From Mongoliimonas terrestris (GTDB lineage Bacteria > Pseudomonadota > Alphaproteobacteria > Rhizobiales > Pleomorphomonadaceae), in assembly GCF_001927285.1 (NCBI RefSeq), contig NZ_MSIG01000001.1, forward strand, positions 186,001 through 250,000: a DNA stretch of 64,000 bases, read 5' to 3'. The notes below the pieces were generated by a model. That model worked only from the letters and a program-made list of their open reading frames with translations. It was not told the DNA's origin and made no database searches. Positions 15,702 to 24,072 of this stretch are shown one piece after another (the stretch's first letter is position 1; every line of letters begins with the position of its first letter). A program made the position numbers and the translations under genes.

Positions 15702-17240
15702 TCAGGGTCGGAGGTTGGACGGGGGCGCGCTGGCGTCGCCGACGGCCGTGGCGGGACCGCGCCGGCGGGACGCGGTCGGCAGCCTCCAGCCGCCGAAGCG
15801 CCGCGCCGCCCAGAGCTTCCAGGCATAGGCGGTGGCGTTGTCCGGCCACTGGGTGACGATCTTGCCGGACGCGGTCTTGAAGTAGTTGCGGCCCTCCACG
15901 AAGGCGGTCCCGGTCATCTGGGCCTGAAGCCAGGCGTTGTAGCGGGCCGAGGCCTCCGCGCTCACCTCCACGGTCCGTTCGCCGCGTCGGGCGAGCCGGC
16001 GGAGTTCGCCCGCGGCGAAGCGGGCCTGGCGCTCCAGGTTCGACACGATGAAGCCGCCGTTGGTGTTGGGGCCATAGAGCATGAAGAAGTTCGGAAAGCC
16101 CGGGACCATCACGCCGAGGAAGGCCTCCGGTTCGCCCTTCCAGACATCCGAGAGGCTGCGGCCATGCCGGCCGACCGTGGGCAGGGACACCAGATAGTCG
16201 GTCACCGCGTAGCCGGTGGCGAGCACGATGGCGTCGAACCGGCGATGGACGCCGTCCACGTCCACCAGCCCGTCCGCCTCGGCCCGGGCGACCGCCTTCG
16301 GCACGAGGGTGACGTTCGCCCGCTTGAGGGCCGGGTAGAAGTCGCTGGACATGACCGCGCGCTTGCCGGCGAACGGGTAGTCGGGCGTCACCGCGGCCTT
16401 CAGGTCCGCCCGATCGGCGAACACGGCGTCGATATAGGCGAGCGCGGCGTCGCGCGCCTCGCTGTTCGGCCGGGCGCCCGGGCGGAAGAAGGCGCCGCGC
16501 CACTCGCGCACCTCCTGGGCCGTGTAGAGCTTCAGGCGGAGGAGCTTGCGACGCAGCCAGCTTCTGGAGAGCAGTGCCCGCTCCGCGGTGCTGAAGTCGC
16601 GATCGCGCTTGGGCAGCAGCCAGCCGGGCTGGCGCTGGAAAAGCGTCAGGTGGGAGACCGCCGGCGCGATGGCGGGCACCACCTGGGCGGCGCTGGAGCC
16701 CGTGCCGACGACGGCCACGTGCTTTCCCGAAAGGTCGACGGCGGGATCCCAGGCGGCCGTGTGGAGAACGGGCCCTTGGAAATCGTCGAGTCCCGGCCAG
16801 TCCGGATATTTCGGGCGGGTGAACATGCCGACGGCGGAGACGACGGCGTTGTAGAGTTCCGCCTCGCCCTTGTCGGTGGTGACGAGCCAGCGCTCCACGT
16901 CCGGCTGCCAGACGGCCGAAGTGACGGCCGTCTTGAGCCGCAGGTTCGGGCGTAGCCCGAACCGGTCGACCACCGCCTCCAGATAGCCCTGGAGTTCGCG
17001 CCAGCCTACGTGGGTGCGCGACCAGTCGTGCGGCGCGAACGAGTAGCTGTAGATGTGCGAGGCCGCGTCCGTGGCGGCGCCCGGGTAGCGGTTGGACCAC
17101 CAGGTGCCGCCGACGCCCTCCGCCGCGTCGAAGATGCGGATATCGGAAAAGCCGGCGCGCTTCAGGAAGAAGGCCGCGGCGATGCCGCCGAAGCCGGCTC
17201 CGATCACGGCGATCCGGAAAGGCGTCTTGGATGGGTTCAT
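15702..17240 (-). CDS. Flavin-containing monooxygenase, Baeyer-Villiger type
   Basis: The 512-residue enzyme has two Rossmann motifs (G-A-G-F-G-G at 14-19 for FAD and G-T-G-S-S-A at 179-184 for NADPH). Between them, F154-Q-G-P-V-L-H160-T-A-A-W164-D fits the Baeyer-Villiger fingerprint FxGxxxHxxxW. It would insert oxygen next to a ketone to give an ester or lactone, using NADPH and O2. The AAGGA ribosome site is well placed. It sits downstream of an amino-acid-type ABC importer and upstream of an SDR, suggesting ketone/alcohol catabolism of an imported compound. Confidence 0.9.
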   Translation of the reverse strand: MNPSKTPFRIAVIGAGFGGIAAAFFLKRAGFSDIRIFDAAEGVGGTWWSNRYPGAATDAASHIYSYSFAPHDWSRTHVGWRELQGYLEAVVDRFGLRPNLRLKTAVTSAVWQPDVERWLVTTDKGEAELYNAVVSAVGMFTRPKYPDWPGLDDFQGPVLHTAAWDPAVDLSGKHVAVVGTGSSAAQVVPAIAPAVSHLTLFQRQPGWLLPKRDRDFSTAERALLSRSWLRRKLLRLKLYTAQEVREWRGAFFRPGARPNSEARDAALAYIDAVFADRADLKAAVTPDYPFAGKRAVMSSDFYPALKRANVTLVPKAVARAEADGLVDVDGVHRRFDAIVLATGYAVTDYLVSLPTVGRHGRSLSDVWKGEPEAFLGVMVPGFPNFFMLYGPNTNGGFIVSNLERQARFAAGELRRLARRGERTVEVSAEASARYNAWLQAQMTGTAFVEGRNYFKTASGKIVTQWPDNATAYAWKLWAARRFGGWRLPTASRRRGPATAVGDASAPPSNLRP

Positions 17241-17400
17241 GGCTGGTCCTTGTCGCTGGGAGGCGTCTGCGCACGGGAGCGGCCGAAGGCGGCGCGGGCC
17301 GCGGCGGCGGTCGTCAAGGCATCCGGAAGGGGTGGAACGCCCGCCGGAACATACGGCCGGATGGGGACACGCATGACGGCGGTGCCGGGCGATCGGGCCG

Positions 17401-18969
17401 TCACGTCACCCCCTCCTCGACCAGATGGCTGAGGAAGCGGCGGGTCCGCTCCTCCTTCGGGTTGCCGAACACATCCTCCGGCGGGCCCTCCTCCACGACC
17501 CGGCCGTCCGCCATGAAGACGACGCGGTCGGCGACCTCGCGGGCGAAGCGGACCTCGTGGGTCACCACGATCATGGTCATGCCGTCGTTGGCCAGGTGCC
17601 GCATCACTTGGAGCACCTCGCCCACCAGTTCCGGATCGAGCGCCGAGGTGGGCTCGTCGAAGAGCATCAGCGTCGGGTCGATGGCGAGCGCGCGGGCGAT
17701 GGCGACCCGCTGCTGCTGGCCGCCGGAGAGGTTGTGCGGCATGTGATGCACATGGCTCGCCAGCCCGACGGACTCCAGGAGCGCCTCGGCCCGGGCGCGG
17801 GCGTCGGCGGCCCGCACCTTGAACACGTGCTCCGGGGCGATCGACACATTGTCGAGGACGGGAAGGTGCTCGAAGAGGTTGAAGTGCTGGAACACCATCC
17901 CGATGCGGGCGTCGGCGCGCGCCCTGGCGAGGTCCCGCACGGGCTTCAGCACGCCGTCGACCTTGCGATAGCCCACATAGGCGCCGTCGACCGTGATCTC
18001 GCCGCCGTCGATCGGCTCCAGATGGTTGACGAGGCGCAAGAGCGTGCTCTTGCCGGAGCCGCTCGGCCCCATGAGCACCACGACCTCGCCCTTGCGGACT
18101 TCAAGGTCGACGCTCTTCAGCACCTCCCGGTCGCCGTAGCATTTGCGCACGCCCTTGATGGTGACGAAGGCACCGTCCCCCGCCGGCACGCGCACACGGG
18201 GCGCGGCGCGCCTGGCAGGAAGGGGCGCCGGCGGGGCAACGGGCGGGTGTACCACCGGCGTACCGCCGCCGCCGCGGACGGGCAGGAAGCGGCGCCAGGC
18301 CGACGGCGGGCGCGGCGCGCGATGGTCCGTCTGGAACTTCGCCTCGAGCCGGCTCTGGCCGTAGGCCATCAAGGTCGTGACGGCGAGGTAGAGCGCGCCG
18401 GCGGCGCAGAACACCTCGAAGAAGAGGAAGTTCTGGGCGACGATCATCTGGCTGCGCAGCATCAACTCGTCGACCGCGATGACCGAGGCGAGCGAGGTGA
18501 ACTTCAGCATCGAAATGGTGTTGTTGCCAAGCGACGGCAGGATGGCGCGGAGCGCCTGGGGCAGCACGATCCGCCGCAGGGTCAGGAGGCTGCCCATGCC
18601 GAGCGACTGGGCGGCAACGACCTGGCTCCGGTTCACCGAGCGGATGCCGCCGCGGATGATCTCTCCGGAGAAGGCCGCCTCGTTGATCGTGAAGCCGATG
18701 ATGGCGGTCGCCACCGGACCGATGGTGATGCCGATCGCCGGCAGGGCCGTGTAGAGGAAGACCAACTGCAGAAGGAGAGGCGTTCCGCGGATGAACCAGA
18801 TGTAGAGGGTCGCCGGCGTCCGCACCATCAGGGACTGGCTTTCCCGCATGAGGGCGAGCGCCAGTCCGAAGGCGAGCGCGAGCACCATGGCCACCGCCGT
18901 GATCTGCAGGGAGACGGCCATGCCCTGCAAGAGGTAGGGCATGGTGAGGTAGGTGAAGAAGTCCGCCAT
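17401..18969 (-). CDS. Polar amino-acid-type ABC importer: permease fused to ATP-binding protein
   Basis: The 522-residue start at 18969 is chosen because the membrane domain begins there. Residues 1-215 are a HisM/GlnP-like permease with about five helices ([12 protein letters not shown]). A Pro/Ala-rich linker of about 50 residues follows. Residues 270-522 are a GlnQ-like ATPase with [17 protein letters not shown] and [11 protein letters not shown]. Usually these are separate genes, so a homodimer would supply both permease and both ATPase copies. It pairs with the upstream binding protein. Confidence 0.9.
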   Translation of the reverse strand: MADFFTYLTMPYLLQGMAVSLQITAVAMVLALAFGLALALMRESQSLMVRTPATLYIWFIRGTPLLLQLVFLYTALPAIGITIGPVATAIIGFTINEAAFSGEIIRGGIRSVNRSQVVAAQSLGMGSLLTLRRIVLPQALRAILPSLGNNTISMLKFTSLASVIAVDELMLRSQMIVAQNFLFFEVFCAAGALYLAVTTLMAYGQSRLEAKFQTDHRAPRPPSAWRRFLPVRGGGGTPVVHPPVAPPAPLPARRAAPRVRVPAGDGAFVTIKGVRKCYGDREVLKSVDLEVRKGEVVVLMGPSGSGKSTLLRLVNHLEPIDGGEITVDGAYVGYRKVDGVLKPVRDLARARADARIGMVFQHFNLFEHLPVLDNVSIAPEHVFKVRAADARARAEALLESVGLASHVHHMPHNLSGGQQQRVAIARALAIDPTLMLFDEPTSALDPELVGEVLQVMRHLANDGMTMIVVTHEVRFAREVADRVVFMADGRVVEEGPPEDVFGNPKEERTRRFLSHLVEEGVT

Positions 18970-19092
18970 GGGAAAAGGCCTTTCTGTCCCGCCCTCACCC
19001 GGGGCGGGAGTCCGCCCGGAGCGAGGGCGGATGTCCGCCCCCGACGCCAAGCGGGATTGGGCGCTTGCGGGGCGACCCGTCGCGGGCCGCCG

Positions 19093-19971
19093 TCACTCGG
19101 TCTTGATCGCGGGCTCGATCAGCTGGGACGGGTCGAAGCCCCACGTCTCCAGGGCCGCCGGAATCGCGCCGGAGCGATGCTGCCGGGCAAGGCTCGCGTG
19201 CAGTCCGTCGCGCAGCTCCGTGTCGGACTTGGCGATGCCGAAGCCGAACACGAAATCCGTCGCGAGGCCGAAACCGACCTGCACCTTGTCGGGCGTCTGG
19301 GCGGCCAGGTAGGACGCCACACCCGCGTCGGTGAGGACGACGTCGGCCCGCTTCTGGGCAAGGGCCGCGTAGGCGCGATCGATGCTCTGGAAGACCAGCG
19401 CCTCGATCGGCGCCTTGCCCTCCGCCTCGCAGGCGGCGCTCTGCTTGGCGAGCATCTCGTTCTCCACCGTCCCGATCACCTGCGCGGAGATCGTGCCGCA
19501 GAGATCCTCCATGCGGGTAAGGCCCTTCGGGTTGCCCGCCTGGACGATGGAGGCTTCGCCCGCCTTCATGTATTCGACGAAGTCCACCTGCTTGGCGCGC
19601 TCCGACGACGAGTACATGCCCGCCGCGATGATGTGGATGCGCCCCGATTGCAGCGCCGGGATCAGCCCGGCGAAGTCGAGCTTCGAATAGCTGAAGGTGA
19701 AGCCCAGGCATTCACCCGCGGCTTTCAGCAGATCGGGCTCGATCCCGATGATGTTGGCCGGGTCGTTCGGATCCGTCGCGCTGTAGTTCGCCGGAGCCGG
19801 AGAAATGCCGACGACAATTTCGCGTCCGTTCAGGCCCGGATAGGTTTCCTGGAGCGCTGCGCAATCCTTCGCTGCCGTTCCATCCTGTGCGAAGGCCGGA
19901 AAAACAGGCGTTCCGGCAAGGACAGAGAGAATCAACGATGCGGCCACGGGGCGGCTTTTGCGGTTATTCAT
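19093..19971 (-). CDS. Family 3 solute-binding protein of the amino-acid ABC importer
   Basis: The 292-residue protein has a signal peptide (about 29 residues ending A-F-A-Q) and the family 3 pattern: G-I-E-P-D-L-L-K-A-A-G, L-D-F-A-G-L-I-P-A-L-Q-S-G-R-I-H-I-I-A-A-G-M, then V-D-F-V-E-Y. This is typical of polar amino acid binding proteins. The ATG at 19971 follows an AGAGGGGA ribosome site. It is the first transport gene of a minus-strand run leading into the permease-ATPase fusion. Confidence 0.9.
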   Translation of the reverse strand: MNNRKSRPVAASLILSVLAGTPVFPAFAQDGTAAKDCAALQETYPGLNGREIVVGISPAPANYSATDPNDPANIIGIEPDLLKAAGECLGFTFSYSKLDFAGLIPALQSGRIHIIAAGMYSSSERAKQVDFVEYMKAGEASIVQAGNPKGLTRMEDLCGTISAQVIGTVENEMLAKQSAACEAEGKAPIEALVFQSIDRAYAALAQKRADVVLTDAGVASYLAAQTPDKVQVGFGLATDFVFGFGIAKSDTELRDGLHASLARQHRSGAIPAALETWGFDPSQLIEPAIKTE

Positions 19972-20133
19972 GGGAGTCCCCTCTGGATAGGGTCTGCGGG
20001 GCGCTTTGTTCTCGCCTCTGATGGATCGATGTGACCACCAGCGCCCCCGAGGGTCAAGTTGACGCCCCCCGGCCCGGCAGAGGGTCCTGCCGGTCGTTTC
20101 CACCGTGTCTCCGCGCCGCCGCGACAGGCCGTC

Positions 20134-20598
20134 TCAGAGGTCGATCGGAACCGCCAGTCCGACCTTCACGCGGTCCATCACGACGAACGTGTGGAACCGC
20201 CGCACGTTCGGGTTCTCAAAGAAGAAGCGTCGGGTGAAGGCTTCATACTCCCGCATCGACTTCGCCGTCACGATGACGATGAAGTCCGTATCGCCGGTCA
20301 CGTAGAAACACATCATGACTTCCGGCGTCGATTTCATCTGTCGCTTGAATTCATCCATGAGTTCCGGCCGTTCACGCTCGAGCGTGATCTCGACGATCAT
20401 TGTCAGCGGCCGACCCACCGCGTCCGGCGATACTGTCGAGACCTCACTCTCGATGACGCCGGTATCGCGCAGCCGCTTCAACCGGCGAAGGCAGGCGGAG
20501 GGAGACAGACCGACCCGTTCGGCAAGCGCTTCGGCACTTATGCGGTTGTCGGTCTGGACGGCGCGCAGCAGCTTGGCATCGAAGGCATCGAGCGACAT
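20134..20598 (-). CDS. Lrp/AsnC-family transcriptional regulator
   Basis: The 154-residue protein has an N-terminal helix-turn-helix (L-L-R-A-V-Q-T-D-N-R-I-S-A-E-A-L-A-E-R-V-G-L-S-P-S-A-C) and a C-terminal RAM domain (V-T-G-D-T-D-F-I-V-I-V). An AGGAGAG ribosome site precedes the ATG. It lies between two divergent operons for uptake and breakdown of what is probably an amino acid, so it is the likely local, ligand-responsive regulator of both. A 13-base hyphenated palindrome in the shared gap is a candidate site. Confidence 0.93.
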   Translation of the reverse strand: MSLDAFDAKLLRAVQTDNRISAEALAERVGLSPSACLRRLKRLRDTGVIESEVSTVSPDAVGRPLTMIVEITLERERPELMDEFKRQMKSTPEVMMCFYVTGDTDFIVIVTAKSMREYEAFTRRFFFENPNVRRFHTFVVMDRVKVGLAVPIDL

Positions 20599-20643
20599 GG
20601 CGATCTCTCCTCGATCGAATCCGGCATGAACCCCCCTCACAAA

Positions 20644-20656
20644 GCAGGATTCCTGC
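20644..20656. promoter_or_regulatory. Candidate Lrp/AsnC operator
   Basis: GCAGGA-T-TCCTGC is an exact hyphenated palindrome 46 bases upstream of the regulator start, in the divergent control region. Length and symmetry fit an Lrp-type half-turn site. It is the only good short palindrome I saw in this gap. Confidence 0.45.
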
Positions 20657-20767
20657 ATCGGAAGGCTGAAGATAGCTGAGATTTGGTGCGCTCCACGGCT
20701 TACCGTCCAAGTGGCCGGCGGAAGAGCCCATCCGTCGCATCTCATCGCACGACGCATGGTCGGGGTT

Positions 20768-20846
20768 CCGATGCCCTCACGGACCTCGGGCGTGACCAAT
20801 CCTCCAGCTGACGGCGCCGATGCCCTCGCGGATCTCGACGCCGACC
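20768..20846 (+). repeat. Imperfect 30-base direct repeat at the start of the ammonia-lyase gene
   Basis: The 30-base segments at 20768-20797 and 20817-20846 share CCGATGCCCTC...CGGA...CTCG...GACC with only a few substitutions, 49 bases apart. The second copy contains the first possible ATG of the lyase (20820); the first copy has an out-of-frame ATG. It may be a local duplication or paired regulator sites, and it makes the true start uncertain. Confidence 0.5.
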
Positions 20847-22073
20847 GGGTCACACATGATGAAGCTGCCGTCCATTGAAGCCCTGCATGTCCACAACCGG
20901 AGCGCCACCCGCGACCGGCCCTATGGGGACGCCGAACGCAGCGTCCTCTCCCTGGCCGGGTTCCGGACGGCCCGCGCGGAGATCGCGTCCTGGCCGGGCT
21001 ATCGGCCGACGCCCCTCCTGCCCCTGCCGAGCCTTGCCCGCGCGCTCGACGTGGGCGCCATCCTCTACAAGGACGAAGCGCATCGCCTCGGCATGGAGAG
21101 CTTCAAGGCGCTCGGCGGTGCCTATGCGGTGCTCGCCGTGATCAAGCGGCGCCTCGCGGCCGGCGGGACGGAACCCACCACCTGCAGCCTTCTCGACGGC
21201 AGCCGGCACGGGCAGGCGGCCTCGGTGACCGTCGCGGCCGCCACGGACGGCAACCACGGGCGGTCCGTCGCCTGGGGCGCGCAGATGTTCGGCGCCACGG
21301 CCGTCATCTACCTGCATCAGAACGTCAGTCCGGATCGGGAGCGGGCGATCGCGCGGTACGGCGCCCGGATCGTGCGGGTGGAGGGCGGCTACGACGCCTC
21401 GGTGCGCCAGTGCGCCGCCGACGCGGAAGCCAACGGCTGGGAGCTCGTTGCCGACACCTCGGCCGATCCTGCGGCCGCCATCCCGGCCCTCGTCATGCAG
21501 GGCTACACCCTGATCGCCGAGGAGATCATCGACAGCGCCGCCCGACCGACGCACGTGTTCGTGCAGGCCGGCGTCGGCGGCCTCGCCGCCGCCATGGCGG
21601 CCCATTTCTGGGAGCGCCTCGGCCCCGACCGTCCCCGCATCGTCGTGGTGGAGCCGATCAAGGCGGATTGCGTGTTCCGCACGGTCGCCGCCGGACGGCC
21701 GGATCCGGTACCGGGCGACACGGACACCTTCATGGCCTGCCTTGCCGCCGGCGAGATCTCGGCTCCGGCCTGGGTCATCCTGCGCCACGCCGCCGACGAC
21801 GTGCTGGCGCTTCCCGAGGAAGCGGCCCCGGCCGCCATGCGCCTGCTCGCCGAGGGCCGCGGCGGCGATCCGGTGGTGGTGTCGGGCGAATCCGGCTGCG
21901 CGGCCATCGCCGGCCTCCTCGCCGCCTGCCAGTCGGCGGACCTTCGGACGCACCTCGGGCTCGACGCGAACGCCGTCGTGGTGGCCATCGGCAGCGAAGG
22001 CGCCACCGACCCGGCCACCTACGAACGGGTCGTCGGCCGACCCGCCCACCTCGTCGCGGGAGCAGCGGAATGA
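20820..22073 (+). CDS. PLP-dependent ammonia-lyase, diaminopropionate ammonia-lyase-like
   Basis: The PLP lysine motif is E-S-F-K-A-L-G-G-A-Y (Lys96 counted from 20820), with A-T-D-G-N-H-G-R-S-V-A-W-G-A downstream and a Gly-rich phosphate loop (Q-A-G-V-G-G-L-A-A-A). These are hallmarks of the threonine-deaminase fold, and the wording fits DpaL, which converts 2,3-diaminopropionate to pyruvate and ammonia. The 417-residue length is normal. ATGs at 20856/20859 are plausible starts, since no position has a strong ribosome site. It leads a four-gene operon with ATGA overlaps, divergent from an Lrp regulator. Confidence 0.85.
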   Translation: MPSRISTPTGSHMMKLPSIEALHVHNRSATRDRPYGDAERSVLSLAGFRTARAEIASWPGYRPTPLLPLPSLARALDVGAILYKDEAHRLGMESFKALGGAYAVLAVIKRRLAAGGTEPTTCSLLDGSRHGQAASVTVAAATDGNHGRSVAWGAQMFGATAVIYLHQNVSPDRERAIARYGARIVRVEGGYDASVRQCAADAEANGWELVADTSADPAAAIPALVMQGYTLIAEEIIDSAARPTHVFVQAGVGGLAAAMAAHFWERLGPDRPRIVVVEPIKADCVFRTVAAGRPDPVPGDTDTFMACLAAGEISAPAWVILRHAADDVLALPEEAAPAAMRLLAEGRGGDPVVVSGESGCAAIAGLLAACQSADLRTHLGLDANAVVVAIGSEGATDPATYERVVGRPAHLVAGAAE

Positions 22074-22864
22074 CATCAGGACTGCTTGAGGGCCGACGGG
22101 CCCTGGTCACCGGCGCGGCCCAAGGCATCGGGCTGGCGGTCGCCCGCGCGTTCGCCGCCGAGGGGGCGAGCGTCGTGCTCGTCGACCGGGAGGGCGAGAC
22201 GCTTGCCGCGGCCGCAGCCGGACTGGAGCGGGACGCGCCCGGCCGCATCGCCCATCGCGTGCTCGACGTCACCGACGAGGCAGGAACGGACGCCGCCTTC
22301 GCGGCGGCGGCGGACCGCTTCGGGCCCGTCGACGTCGCCGTCGCCAATGCCGGCGTCCTGGTCCTGAAGCCGGTGGTCGACATGGGCCTTGCCGAGTGGC
22401 GGCGCGCCATCGACGTCAACCTGACCGGCGCTTTCCTGACGTCGCGCGCCTTCGCCCGGCAGGCGATCGGCGCGGGCGTCACCGACGGGCGGCTGATCCT
22501 CACCTCCTCGCTGTTCGGCGTGCGCGGCGGCCGGGACAACGGCGCCTATTCGGCCTCGAAGTTCGGCATGATCGGGCTGGCGCAGTCGATGGCGGCGGAA
22601 CTCGGACCGGCGGGCATTCTGGTCAACTGCGTCTGCCCCGGACAGGTGGAAAGCGCCATGCTGGACAGCCTGTTCGAATCCCGGGCGATCGACCGCGGCA
22701 CCACCGCGGCGGCCCTGAAGAGCATCTTCGTGGAACGCATCCCCGTTGGCCGGCTAGGCCCCACGGCGGAGATCGCCGATGCCTATGTCTACCTGGCGTC
22801 GCGGCTCGGCCGCTATGTCACCGGCCAATCGATCGTCGTCGACGGCGGCTGGCAGGTCGGATGA
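22070..22864 (+). CDS. Short-chain dehydrogenase/reductase (SDR)
   Basis: The 264-residue SDR carries T-G-A-A-Q-G-I-G, N-A-G, the strand L-I-L-T-S-S-L with the catalytic Ser, Y-S-A-S-K and the C-terminal V-V-D-G-G-W. Complete active site and normal length. It overlaps the lyase stop and the next start by four bases each, so it is translationally locked into the catabolic operon. Substrate is unknown. Confidence 0.9.
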   Translation: MTSGLLEGRRALVTGAAQGIGLAVARAFAAEGASVVLVDREGETLAAAAAGLERDAPGRIAHRVLDVTDEAGTDAAFAAAADRFGPVDVAVANAGVLVLKPVVDMGLAEWRRAIDVNLTGAFLTSRAFARQAIGAGVTDGRLILTSSLFGVRGGRDNGAYSASKFGMIGLAQSMAAELGPAGILVNCVCPGQVESAMLDSLFESRAIDRGTTAAALKSIFVERIPVGRLGPTAEIADAYVYLASRLGRYVTGQSIVVDGGWQVG

Positions 22865-24072
22865 GCGCCGCCGCGCAAGCCCGCGCCTACGCGGAGGAGA
22901 ACCGCGCGGCGCTCGTCGCCCTCTGCGGCCGGCTCGTCGCCGCGCCGAGCGCGCAGCCCGAAGGTGACACCCGCGCCCCGGCGGCCGTCATCGCCGCCAT
23001 GCTCGCCGAGAGCGGACTGCGGCCGGAACTCCGCTTCGTGCGGCCGGAGAAGCCGAACGTGGTCTGTACCGTGGAGGGTGCGGAGCCCGGACCGCATCTC
23101 ATCCTCAACGGTCACCTGGACACGCTCCCGCCCGGAGACCCGGCTGCCTGGACGGTGCCGCTCCTTCAGATGGGACGGCACGAAGGCCGCCTGACCGGGC
23201 TCGGCATCGGCAACATGAAGGCCGGCACGGCGGCGCTCGCCCTCGCCTTCCGCTTTCTCGCCGAGCGGCGGGATCGCCTGAAGGGGCGCGTGACGTTCAC
23301 GGCGGTCGCCGACGAGGTCGTCTTCGGCCCGGACGGGGCCGACTTCCTGCTGAAGGACGACCCCGGCCTTGCGGGAGACATGCTGATCAACGCGGAGGGC
23401 CCCGGCGCGATGGACCTCGCCATCGCCGAGAAGGGTCTGCTCTGGGTGGAGCTCGGCGCCGAGGCGCCGCCCGCGCAGGGCATGCTGGCGGCCCGCGGCG
23501 CGTCCGCTGCCGTGCGGCTCGCCGCGGCCATCGGGGCGATCGACGCCTGGAACGACGAGAGACTGCCGCCGCCCGCCGGGCTCGCCGACCTCCACGCGGG
23601 TGAACACGGGCTTCGGTTGAGCGTCAACGTCGGCGTCCTCGGCGGCGGGTTGCTGCCGAGCCAGGCGATGACGCGGGCGTTCGCCAAGATCGACCTGCGT
23701 CTGCCGCCGGGCCTTGCGGTCGATGCGGTCGAGGCAAGGCTCAAGGCGCTGGCCGCAGGCATCGGCGGCATGTCGGTGACCCGCCTGAAAGGATGGGATC
23801 CGAGCTGGACGCCCGGCGACCACCCGCTGGCGGCGGCGATGTCGGCCGCGGCTGAGGCAGTGCGTGGACGACCGCCCCGGCCGGTCGTCCGGCTTCCGGC
23901 GAGCGACGCCGCCCGCTGGCGGCGCCTCGGCGTACCGGCCGTCTGCTTCGGACCGCAGCCGATGCTGGCGAGCGGCGTCGACGACTGGGTGTTCGAACAG
24001 GACGTGGTGGACTGCGCCGCCATCTACGGCGCCGCGGCGGCGCGCCTCCTCGGCTGGGGAGACGGCCCATGA
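22861..24072 (+). CDS. M20-family metallohydrolase (ArgE/DapE/carboxypeptidase type)
   Basis: The 403-residue protein shows an M20 pattern: L-I-L-N-G-H-L-D-T-L-P as the first metal-binding strand, G-L-G-I-G-N-M-K-A-G in place of the usual G-R-G-x-x-D-M-K-G, and A-V-A-D-E-V where the general base is normally a Glu-Glu pair. The family removes N-acyl groups or C-terminal residues from small amides. Loss of the Asp in G-N-M-K and of one Glu suggests altered metal binding. It overlaps neighbours on both sides by four bases. Confidence 0.82.
   Translation: MSAAAQARAYAEENRAALVALCGRLVAAPSAQPEGDTRAPAAVIAAMLAESGLRPELRFVRPEKPNVVCTVEGAEPGPHLILNGHLDTLPPGDPAAWTVPLLQMGRHEGRLTGLGIGNMKAGTAALALAFRFLAERRDRLKGRVTFTAVADEVVFGPDGADFLLKDDPGLAGDMLINAEGPGAMDLAIAEKGLLWVELGAEAPPAQGMLAARGASAAVRLAAAIGAIDAWNDERLPPPAGLADLHAGEHGLRLSVNVGVLGGGLLPSQAMTRAFAKIDLRLPPGLAVDAVEARLKALAAGIGGMSVTRLKGWDPSWTPGDHPLAAAMSAAAEAVRGRPPRPVVRLPASDAARWRRLGVPAVCFGPQPMLASGVDDWVFEQDVVDCAAIYGAAAARLLGWGDGP

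Noticed and set aside
17425-20034. Plus-strand open frame of 869 codons opposite the amino-acid importer
   Set aside because: Antisense to clear transporter genes, with no recognisable motif. Long open shadows are expected in GC-rich DNA.
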